Assembly: GCA_031178025.1 (NCBI GenBank)
Contig: JAPSJU010000110.1
Location: 1 to 6,946 of the forward strand
Origin: Agromyces sp.
Lineage (GTDB): Bacteria > Actinomycetota > Actinomycetes > Actinomycetales > Microbacteriaceae
Direction of reading: 5' to 3'
DNA: 6,946 bases
Position 1 is the stretch's first letter; the number at the start of each line of letters is the position of its first letter. Under the pieces are notes generated by a model. That model was not told the origin of the DNA, ran no database searches, and saw only the letters and a list, made by a program, of their open reading frames with translations. The position numbers and the translations under genes were made by a program. Shown piece by piece: positions 1 to 4,777 of this stretch.

Positions 1-1132
1 TCTCGGAGCACAGGTTCGACATGTTGATGCGGCCCTTGATGGGGTTCGCCTTGTTCACCGTGTCCTCGAACACGATGTAGGGGTATCCGCTCTCGAACTG
101 GATCTCGGCGAGCGTCTGGAAGAACTCCCGCGCGTTGATCTTGGTCTTCTTGATGCGCGGGTCGTCGACCATGGCGCGGTAGTGCTCGGTGATCGGCACG
201 TCGCCGAACGGCTTGCCGTAGACGCGTTCGACGTCGTACGGCGAGAAGAGGTACATGTCCTCGTTGTTCTTCGCGAGTTCGAAGGTGATGTCGGGCACGA
301 CGACGCCGAGGCTCAGCGTCTTGATGCGGATCTTCTCGTCGGCGTTCTCGCGCTTCGTGTCGAGGAAGCGCAGGATGTCGGGGTGGTGCGCGCTGAGGTA
401 CACGGCGCCGGCGCCCTGGCGTGCGCCGAGCTGGTTGGCGTAGCTGAAGCTGTCTTCGAGCAGCTTCATGACGGGGATGATGCCCGATGACTGGTTCTCG
501 ATCTGCTTGATGGGCGCACCGGCCTCACGGATGTTGCTGAGCAGCAGCGCCACGCCGCCGCCGCGCTTCGAGAGCTGCAGCGCCGAGTTGATGCCGCGTG
601 CGATCGATTCCATGTTGTCTTCGATGCGGAGCAGGAAGCAGGAGACGAGCTCGCCGCGCTGCGCCTTGCCCGTGTTGAGGAAGGTGGGCGTGGCCGGCTG
701 GAAGCGGCCGCCGATGATCTCCTCGACGAGGTCGATCGCAAGCTGCTCGTCGCCCTGCGCGAGGCCGAGCGCGGTCATGACGACGCGGTCTTCGAAGCGC
801 TCGAGGTAGCGCTTGCCGTCGAAGGTCTTGAGGGTGTAGCTCGTGTAGTACTTGAACGCGCCGAGGAAGGTCTCGAAGCGGAACTTCTTCGAGTACGCGA
901 GGTCGTTGAGCTTCTGGATGAACTCGAACGAGTACTGGTCGAGCACCTCCTTCTCGTAGTACTCCTTCTCGACGAGGTAGTCGAGGCGCTCCTTCAGGGA
1001 GTGGAAGAAGACGGTGTTCTGGTTGACGTGCTGCAGGAAGTACTCGCGCGCCGCTTCCTTGTCCTTGTCGAACTGGATCTCGCCGTTGGGACCGTAGAGG
1101 TTCAGCATCGCGTTGAGCGAGTGATAGTCCAT
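1..1132 (-). CDS. nrdE: Ribonucleotide reductase class Ib, alpha subunit NrdE (partial, N-terminal 377 residues)
   Basis: Catalytic subunit of class Ib ribonucleoside-diphosphate reductase, which reduces NDPs to dNDPs in the cytoplasm together with NrdF. Translating the minus strand from the ATG at 1132 gives an uninterrupted 377-residue frame that leaves the window. It starts MDYHSLNAMLNLYG and has no N-terminal ATP-cone, as is usual for NrdE. Visible landmarks are ELVSCFLL (Cys165, the first redox cysteine), SKRGGGVALLLSN at 188-200, and RINMSNLCSE at the edge. There Asn373, Cys375 and Glu377 are the expected active-site asparagine, thiyl-radical cysteine and glutamate. About half of a usual ~700-residue protein is present; the C-terminal cysteines are outside. 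The start is uncertain: in-frame GTGs at 1144 and 1159 would add VSNA or VDAPRVSNA. The GTG at 1159 lies 5 nt after the nrdI stop. No candidate has a good Shine-Dalgarno, which suggests translational coupling to nrdI. The identification is very secure. Confidence 0.96.
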   Translation of the reverse strand, partial: MDYHSLNAMLNLYGPNGEIQFDKDKEAAREYFLQHVNQNTVFFHSLKERLDYLVEKEYYEKEVLDQYSFEFIQKLNDLAYSKKFRFETFLGAFKYYTSYTLKTFDGKRYLERFEDRVVMTALGLAQGDEQLAIDLVEEIIGGRFQPATPTFLNTGKAQRGELVSCFLLRIEDNMESIARGINSALQLSKRGGGVALLLSNIREAGAPIKQIENQSSGIIPVMKLLEDSFSYANQLGARQGAGAVYLSAHHPDILRFLDTKRENADEKIRIKTLSLGVVVPDITFELAKNNEDMYLFSPYDVERVYGKPFGDVPITEHYRAMVDDPRIKKTKINAREFFQTLAEIQFESGYPYIVFEDTVNKANPIKGRINMSNLCSE

Positions 1133-1164
1133 CGCGTTGCTCACGCGCGGCGCGTCCACGAGGG

Positions 1165-1596
1165 CTACGCCGTCAGTTGCTGCGTTCGCGGCTGTGCTTG
1201 TCGAGACCAAAATGCGTCCAATCCTTCGTTGACGGCGCGAACGTCGTCGGGGGTTCCGAATACTTCGAAGCGGTAGAGCACGGGCACTCCGGTCTTGCCG
1301 GCGATGATGTCGCCGGCAAGCCCGTAGGCCGAGCCGAAGTTGGTGTTGCCGGCGCTGATGACGCCGCGGATGAGGGAACGGTTGTGCGGGTCGTTCAGGA
1401 ACCTGATGACCTGCTTCGGCACGGCGCCTTTGCCGTCGCCGCCGCCGTAGGTGGGCACGACGAGCACGTAGGGCTCGTCGGCATCGAGCGGTGCCTCACT
1501 CGGAAGCAGCGGGATGCGCGCCGCCGGGCGCCCCAGCTTGTCGATGAAGCGCTTGGTATTGCCGGAAACACTCGAGAAGTAGACCAGGTTCGTCAT
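1165..1596 (-). CDS. nrdI: NrdI, flavodoxin-like class Ib RNR activator
   Basis: 143-residue protein of the NrdI family, a small FMN protein that supplies oxidant for assembling the Mn(III)2-tyrosyl radical cofactor of NrdF (family knowledge). The sequence shows the flavin phosphate-binding loop SSVSGNTKRF (residues 8-17), then VPTYGGG (48-53 region), GAVPKQVIRFLND (57-69), GVISAGNTNFG (78-88) and VPVLYRFEVFGT (104-115), in the family order and at the usual length. The ATG at 1596 is chosen over longer in-frame extensions because conserved NrdI sequence begins at MTNLVYFSS and a GAAGGA Shine-Dalgarno lies about 7 nt upstream. It sits 53 bp after nrdH and directly before nrdE, the standard nrdHIE order, and is presumably cotranscribed from the promoter upstream of nrdH. 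No anomalies are seen. Confidence 0.96.
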   Translation of the reverse strand: MTNLVYFSSVSGNTKRFIDKLGRPAARIPLLPSEAPLDADEPYVLVVPTYGGGDGKGAVPKQVIRFLNDPHNRSLIRGVISAGNTNFGSAYGLAGDIIAGKTGVPVLYRFEVFGTPDDVRAVNEGLDAFWSRQAQPRTQQLTA

Positions 1597-1649
1597 GGTG
1601 CGTCCTTCGCCGCATCCGCGGGTCGAGGAGCCGGGCTCGTCTCGAGCCC

Positions 1650-1883
1650 TCAGGCGAGACGCGAGGCGAGTTCGGCGATCTTGTCGGGGCGGAAGCCCGA
1701 CCAGTGGTCTTCGTCGGTGATGACGACGGGGGCCTGCAGGTAACCGAGTTCCTTGACCTGGGCGAGCGCCTGCTCGTCGACAGAGACGTCGAGCACTTCG
1801 TACTCGATGCCCTTGCTGTCGAGGGCGCGGTAGGTCGCATTGCACTGGACGCAAGAAGGCTTGGTGTAGACCGTGACCGTCAT
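1650..1883 (-). CDS. nrdH: NrdH, glutaredoxin-like redoxin
   Basis: 77-residue NrdH redoxin, a glutaredoxin-shaped protein with thioredoxin-like behaviour that re-reduces class Ib ribonucleotide reductase using thioredoxin reductase (family knowledge). The redox motif CVQC occupies residues 11-14 after TVYTKPS. The C-terminal WSGFRPDKI (61-69) is the NrdH signature that distinguishes it from glutathione-using glutaredoxins, and APVVI (51-55) carries the cis-proline. The length is typical. The ATG at 1883 is preceded by GAGGGG 6-7 nt upstream; longer in-frame extensions into the control region lack family sequence. It is the first gene of the nrd operon. Expected regulation is by the NrdR-box pair upstream. 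Confidence 0.97.
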   Translation of the reverse strand: MTVTVYTKPSCVQCNATYRALDSKGIEYEVLDVSVDEQALAQVKELGYLQAPVVITDEDHWSGFRPDKIAELASRLA

Positions 1884-1891
1884 GGTTTCCC

Positions 1892-1956
1892 CTCGTACTC
1901 TCGGTTGTTCTCGAGCTCCCGGAGGAGCGCCCCCGAACTGCTGAACTCGTACTCTC
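1892..1956 (-). repeat. 11-bp direct repeat in the nrdH leader
   Basis: CTCGTACTCTC (GAGAGTACGAG on the coding strand) occurs at 1892-1902 and again at 1946-1956, a 54-bp period. The nrdH-proximal copy runs into the Shine-Dalgarno GAGGGG. The distal copy lies where transcription may begin. It could be a duplicated leader segment or a chance repeat. Confidence 0.5.
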
Positions 1957-1957
1957 A

Positions 1958-1973
1958 ATACTACATCTAGTGC
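1958..1973 (-). promoter_or_regulatory. NrdR box 1 upstream of nrdH
   Basis: The plus strand reads ATACTACATCTAGTGC, which matches 12 of 16 positions of the published NrdR box acaCwAtATaTwgtgt, including the CTA and TAGTG half-site cores. NrdR is the zinc-finger/ATP-cone repressor of bacterial nrd operons. The site lies 75-90 bp upstream of the nrdH ATG. Read on the minus strand it contains TAGTAT (1963-1958), a possible -10 element, so bound NrdR would occlude RNA polymerase. The partner box lies 32 bp upstream. The sequence match is visible; binding is inferred. Confidence 0.75.
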
Positions 1974-1986
1974 CTGCAAAACGGAA
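1958..1986 (-). promoter_or_regulatory. Tentative nrdH operon promoter
   Basis: On the minus strand, TAGTAT at 1963-1958 fits the -10 pattern TAnnnT. Seventeen bases upstream is TTCCGT (1986-1981), a poor -35 that keeps only the initial TT. Transcription would then start near 1950 and give a leader of roughly 65 nt before nrdH. A weak -35 flanked by repressor sites is common for regulated nrd promoters, but other placements are possible and the call rests mainly on the overlap with NrdR box 1. Confidence 0.3.
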
Positions 1987-1989
1987 CCG

Positions 1990-2005
1990 CCACAAGATGC
2001 AGTAG
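1990..2005 (-). promoter_or_regulatory. NrdR box 2 upstream of nrdH
   Basis: The plus strand reads CCACAAGATGCAGTAG, about 10 of 16 matches to the NrdR box consensus (counting w positions as A or T). It is weaker than box 1 when judged alone. What supports it is geometry: it starts exactly 32 bp from box 1, with a 16-bp gap. This is the three-helical-turn phasing characteristic of paired NrdR sites. Confidence 0.6.
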
Positions 2006-2006
2006 T

Positions 2007-2018
2007 TACATCCATGTA
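2007..2018. repeat. Short palindrome TACAT-CC-ATGTA
   Basis: A perfect 5-bp inverted repeat with a 2-bp centre, lying between NrdR box 2 and DnaA-box-like site 1. The arms are too short for an RNA terminator, so a protein-binding site is more likely than a hairpin. It does not match the NrdR box when aligned to the consensus. The role is unknown. Confidence 0.4.
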
Positions 2019-2019
2019 G

Positions 2020-2028
2020 TTATCCACG
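2020..2028 (+). promoter_or_regulatory. DnaA-box-like site 1
   Basis: TTATCCACG matches 8 of 9 bases of the DnaA box TTATCCACA. It lies 137 bp upstream of the nrdH start, just beyond NrdR box 2, and is the first of three copies in the same orientation. DnaA binding to nrd promoters is known for E. coli nrdAB; here it is inferred from sequence only. Confidence 0.5.
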
Positions 2029-2031
2029 GGG

Positions 2032-2040
2032 TTATCCACC
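2032..2040 (+). promoter_or_regulatory. DnaA-box-like site 2
   Basis: TTATCCACC matches 8 of 9 bases of the DnaA box, in the same orientation as site 1 and beginning 12 bp from it. The two therefore lie about one helical turn apart on nearly the same face, a spacing that would favour cooperative binding. Confidence 0.5.
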
Positions 2041-2097
2041 GCTCATCCCCAGCCGGATGCGCCGGTGAACCGCGCATTCCCGCGGTGGCCCGCGAGG

Positions 2098-2106
2098 TTA
2101 TCCACA
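2098..2106 (+). promoter_or_regulatory. DnaA box 3 (perfect consensus)
   Basis: TTATCCACA is an exact match to the consensus DnaA box, in the same orientation as sites 1 and 2 and 66 bp from site 2. It lies 215 bp from the nrdH start and 262 bp from the hydrolase start. A perfect AT-rich box in such GC-rich DNA, close to two near-perfect ones, is unlikely to be chance. Function is inferred. Confidence 0.6.
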
Positions 2107-2151
2107 ACCCGCCGCCCTTGAGATTTCTCTCCTGTGGACGGATTCCCCGGC

Positions 2152-2170
2152 GTGTCGTACTTCCCGACAC
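2152..2170. repeat. Inverted repeat GTGTCG-N7-CGACAC
   Basis: Perfect 6-bp arms separated by 7 bases, with a 13-bp centre-to-centre spacing typical of dimeric regulator operators. No gene ends next to it, so a terminator role is unlikely. No regulator is identified. Confidence 0.35.
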
Positions 2171-2193
2171 CTTGGGGCTGATGGAGGCCGCTA

Positions 2194-2209
2194 CCCCTAC
2201 ATATGGTGT
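2194..2209 (+). promoter_or_regulatory. Isolated NrdR-box-like sequence
   Basis: CCCCTACATATGGTGT matches 12 of 16 consensus positions of the NrdR box, as many as box 1, with a good ATAT centre and GTGT arm. No clear partner lies 31-32 bp away on either side; the best candidate, near 2162, matches about 8 of 16. It is 160 bp upstream of the hydrolase ATG and 311 bp from nrdH. It could be a distal nrd operator, an operator for the hydrolase, or a coincidence. Confidence 0.35.
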
Positions 2210-2315
2210 TGTGCCACTCATGTTGCCACCACCCACCGACATTGCCCGATGCGTCGGCGCGCGTGTCGCAGTGGCATTCGGGATCCGCTCGGGGAGCCCG
2301 GCAGCACCACGCGGG

Positions 2316-2344
2316 TGGAGCGTGTCGGCGGGTGGGCGTAGCGT
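2316..2344 (+). promoter_or_regulatory. Possible promoter of the alpha/beta hydrolase gene
   Basis: TAGCGT at 2339-2344 fits the actinobacterial -10 pattern TAnnnT and is preceded, 17 bases upstream, by TGGAGC at 2316-2321, a weak -35. Transcription would start near 2351, leaving a leader of about 18 nt that contains the Shine-Dalgarno GAGGGG. This is plausible but not compelling in GC-rich DNA. Confidence 0.3.
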
Positions 2345-2368
2345 GTGCCCAACCGATGAGGGGGCCCG

Positions 2369-3166
2369 ATGACCGACTACGTGACATCCGCCGACGGCAC
2401 GCGCATCGCGTTCGACCGCGAGGGAGCGGGCCCACCCGTCATCCTCATCGGGGGCGCGATGCAGTTCCGGGGGTTCGACCCCACCACGCGCGAGATGGCG
2501 CACGAGCTCGCCAGGCACGGCTTCACGGTCGTCAACTACGACCGGCGCGGCCGCGGCGAGAGCCCGGCGGATGCACCGATCACCCTCGCCCAGACGATCG
2601 AAGACCTGCGGGCGCTCATCGGCGAGCTCACCGAGGGGGCCGATGACGCAGTGGCGCTGTTCGGCAACTCCTCGGGCGCCTCGATCGCGCTCGCGGCCGC
2701 GGCGGCAGGGCTTCCCGTCTCGAAGCTCGTGTTCTTCGAGGTGCCGCTCGACGACGACGGCGGCTCCGGCGGCGCCGAGTACCTGGCCGGGCTGCGCGAG
2801 CGCATCGCCGCCGGCGATCACGAGGGGGCCGTCGAGTTCTACATGCGCGACATGCCGTCCGAGTGGCTGGCCGGCGCCAAGCAGAGCCCCGCCTGGCCGA
2901 TCATGGTCGCGATGGCGCCGAGCCTCGAACCCGATGCCGAGTCCCTCGCGTGGACCCAATCGGCGCCTCGCGTCGAGCTGTGGCGCGGCGTCACGGCCCC
3001 GACGCTCGTGCTGATCGGCGAGGAGACGCTGCCGATCATGGCCTCGGCGGCGCAGTCCATCGTCGCCTCGATGCCGAACGCGGAGATGCGCAGTGTGCCG
3101 GCGTCGAACCACTCGTGGGAGCCGAAGCGGATGGCGCTCACGATCGCCGAGTTCCTCGTCGACTGA
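2369..3166 (+). CDS. Alpha/beta-fold hydrolase, substrate unknown
   Basis: 265-residue cytoplasmic protein (no signal peptide) with the full alpha/beta-hydrolase layout. An N-terminal strand pair (TRIAFDREGAGPPVILIGG) is followed by GG at 28-29 as the oxyanion-hole region, then VVNYDRRGRGES (54-65), the sequence after strand 4 typical of the family. The nucleophile elbow GNSSG (99-103) has Ser101, a variable cap lies at about 125-205, strand 7 is APTLVLIGEE (210-219), and SNHSW (246-250) has His248. The acid position after strand 7 carries Glu218/Glu219 instead of the usual Asp. The ATG at 2369 follows GAGGGG by about 6 nt. The gene stands alone on the plus strand, diverges from nrdH and stops 15 bp from the convergent trehalase stop, so it is probably monocistronic. 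Esterase, lactonase or C-C hydrolase activity cannot be told apart from sequence. Confidence 0.9.
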   Translation: MTDYVTSADGTRIAFDREGAGPPVILIGGAMQFRGFDPTTREMAHELARHGFTVVNYDRRGRGESPADAPITLAQTIEDLRALIGELTEGADDAVALFGNSSGASIALAAAAAGLPVSKLVFFEVPLDDDGGSGGAEYLAGLRERIAAGDHEGAVEFYMRDMPSEWLAGAKQSPAWPIMVAMAPSLEPDAESLAWTQSAPRVELWRGVTAPTLVLIGEETLPIMASAAQSIVASMPNAEMRSVPASNHSWEPKRMALTIAEFLVD

Positions 3167-3181
3167 ACCAGCGCCGCTGCG

Positions 3182-4777
3182 TCATCCCCCGTCGAACCGG
3201 AAACCGTCGGCCGCCACGTGCGCAGGGTCCCGGAGCAGCCGGCGCGTGACCCCGTTGGTCCAGCCGAAGCCGTCCTGCAGCGGGTACTCGCCGCCGCTTC
3301 CACCGACCGTCTGGTCGGGGTCGGGCACGAGGGTGTACTTCTCCACGAGCTTCGTCTCCCGCTCGTAGAGGGTGTTCACCGTGCGCAACCAGCGGCCGGC
3401 GATATCCCCGGCGAACTCGGAGAGGCCGTACGAGCGCAGTCCGCTGATCGCGATCCACTGCAGCGGCGCCCAGCCGTTCGGCTTGTCCCACTGCTGCCCG
3501 GTCACGTGCTCGCTCGTGCCCATGCCGCCCGGCCGCAGCAGCCTCGCCCGAGCGGCGGCGGCAGTGCGCGCGGCCTGCACCTCGCTCGCCGCACCGACGA
3601 AGAGGGGGGCGAGCGTCGCCGTGTTGAGCGACTCGCGGGGGGTTCCCCGACGCCAGTCGTAGTCGAGGTAGGCACCGGCCTGCTCGTTCCACAGCCAGCG
3701 ATCGATGGCCTCCCGTCGACGGGTGGCATGGGCGCGGAAGTGCTCGGCCTGCCGGTCGTGGCCGAGCTCCTCGCTGGTGCGCGCGATGAGACGCTCCATC
3801 CGATAGAGCAGGCTGTTGAGATCGACCGGCACGATCGCGGTCGTGCGGATGTCGGCGAGGTCGAAGCGGTCGCCCGAGTCGCCGCACCATCGGGAGCCGA
3901 AATCCCAGCCGGATGCCGCCCCGGCACGGAGATCGCGGTACACCTCATGATTGGGCCTGGTCGATCGGTGGGCGGTGGCCACGTCGTCGCCGTACATCTC
4001 CTCGCGGGGCGTGTCGCGCTCGTCCCAGTAGCGGTTGAGCAGTGCCCCGTCCTCGAGCCGCACGCAATGCGCCCGGGCCTCAGCGGGCGCGAGATCCTCG
4101 GCTCCCTCCATCCACCACGCGTGCTCGCAGAGCAGTTGCGGCAGGTACTCGACCGCTCGGCGCACGCCTCGGCGCTCCAGCAGCTCCACCATGAGCGCGA
4201 ACACGGGAGGCTGGGATCGACTGAGGTAGTACGTGCGGTTCCCGTTGGGCACGTGACCGTAGGTGTCGATCAGGTAGGCGAAGTCGTCGACCATGGACTC
4301 GACGAGGTCGAGGCGCCCGCTCTCGGCGAGGCCGAGCATCGTGAAGTACGAATCCCAGTAGTAGATCTCGCGGAACCGGCCGCCCGGCACGACATAGGGC
4401 TCAGGGAGCGGGAGCACCGAACCCGCGGGCGGATGCTGCCGCGGTTCGCGCGTGAGCACCGGCCACAGCGCGTCGATGTGCTCGCGCAGCGAACGCCCGG
4501 GGCTCGCCGTGTACTCGCTCGACGGCGTGTCGGGCAGCACGAAGTTCGCACGCACGAAGGTGCCGAGATCGAAGCCCGGCAGGCGCTGCTCGGCACGGTA
4601 CGCCTCGAGGATCCGCAGTGGGCGGTCGCGGGGCACGGCGTCGACGAAGGTCTTGCCGTCGTCGAAGACCCGCTGCGACTGCACGGCGACGAACAGCTCG
4701 CGGTATCGATCGGCCGGCGTGAGCGTGTCGGCGCGCGCGACCTCGGCGAGATGCGCCTCCCGTACCTCGGTGCTCAC
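3182..4777 (-). CDS. treF: Cytoplasmic alpha,alpha-trehalase, glycoside hydrolase family 37
   Basis: Inverting GH37 hydrolase that splits trehalose into two glucose molecules (EC 3.2.1.28). Both family signatures are present: PGGRFREIYYWDSY, and QWDKPNGWAP about 300 residues further on. Catalytic residues of the E. coli enzyme are conserved: the acid Asp in ASGWDFGSRW and the base Glu in GGEYPLQDGFGWTNG near the C-terminus. The N-terminal TLTPADRYRELF and KTFVDAVPR blocks also fit. No signal peptide is seen, so a TreF-like cytoplasmic form is inferred. I choose the GTG at 4777 (531 residues) because it overlaps the TGA of the preceding dehydrogenase gene as GTGA, a classic coupling junction. 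A GTG at 4795 (537 residues) is an alternative. Length is normal for the family. It is the second gene of a two-gene operon. Confidence 0.94.
   Translation of the reverse strand: MSTEVREAHLAEVARADTLTPADRYRELFVAVQSQRVFDDGKTFVDAVPRDRPLRILEAYRAEQRLPGFDLGTFVRANFVLPDTPSSEYTASPGRSLREHIDALWPVLTREPRQHPPAGSVLPLPEPYVVPGGRFREIYYWDSYFTMLGLAESGRLDLVESMVDDFAYLIDTYGHVPNGNRTYYLSRSQPPVFALMVELLERRGVRRAVEYLPQLLCEHAWWMEGAEDLAPAEARAHCVRLEDGALLNRYWDERDTPREEMYGDDVATAHRSTRPNHEVYRDLRAGAASGWDFGSRWCGDSGDRFDLADIRTTAIVPVDLNSLLYRMERLIARTSEELGHDRQAEHFRAHATRRREAIDRWLWNEQAGAYLDYDWRRGTPRESLNTATLAPLFVGAASEVQAARTAAAARARLLRPGGMGTSEHVTGQQWDKPNGWAPLQWIAISGLRSYGLSEFAGDIAGRWLRTVNTLYERETKLVEKYTLVPDPDQTVGGSGGEYPLQDGFGWTNGVTRRLLRDPAHVAADGFRFDGG

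Larger units (their letters stand above)
1884..2368. other. 485-base gene-free control region between nrdH and the hydrolase gene
   Basis: No reading frame here has a credible start, ribosome site and recognisable product; the frames that cross it are extensions or shadows. The base composition is more AT-rich between about 1940 and 2220 than in the flanking genes. The nrdH-proximal part holds a leader with an 11-bp direct repeat, two NrdR-box-like sites, a short palindrome and three DnaA-box-like sites. The hydrolase-proximal part holds a 6-bp-arm inverted repeat, one isolated NrdR-box-like sequence and a possible promoter. The genes on either side diverge from it, so it must contain at least two promoters. 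I see no tRNA, riboswitch fold or insertion sequence. Confidence 0.75.

Noticed and set aside
1177..1743. 188-codon plus-strand frame opposite nrdI and nrdH
   Set aside because: It is antisense to two securely identified genes and has no domain of its own.
2020..2106. Chromosome replication origin
   Set aside because: There are three DnaA-box-like sites, but dnaA, dnaN, rpmH or parAB-type neighbours and the larger box cluster of actinobacterial oriC are absent.
2085..2372. 95-codon plus-strand frame in the intergenic region
   Set aside because: It has no ribosome site and no recognisable family, crosses the inverted repeat and motif cluster, and overlaps the hydrolase start out of frame.
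2006..2435. Minus-strand frames through the gap that could encode a small protein ending near 2006 or 2043
   Set aside because: They are continuations of frames antisense to the hydrolase gene. The translated TTATCCAC repeats give WIT-type repeats rather than protein-like sequence, and no known domain is seen.
3167..3181. Bidirectional terminator between the convergent hydrolase and trehalase genes
   Set aside because: The gap is only 15 bp and the best self-complementary stretch nearby (CAGC-GCC-GCTG) has 4-bp arms, too weak to call.
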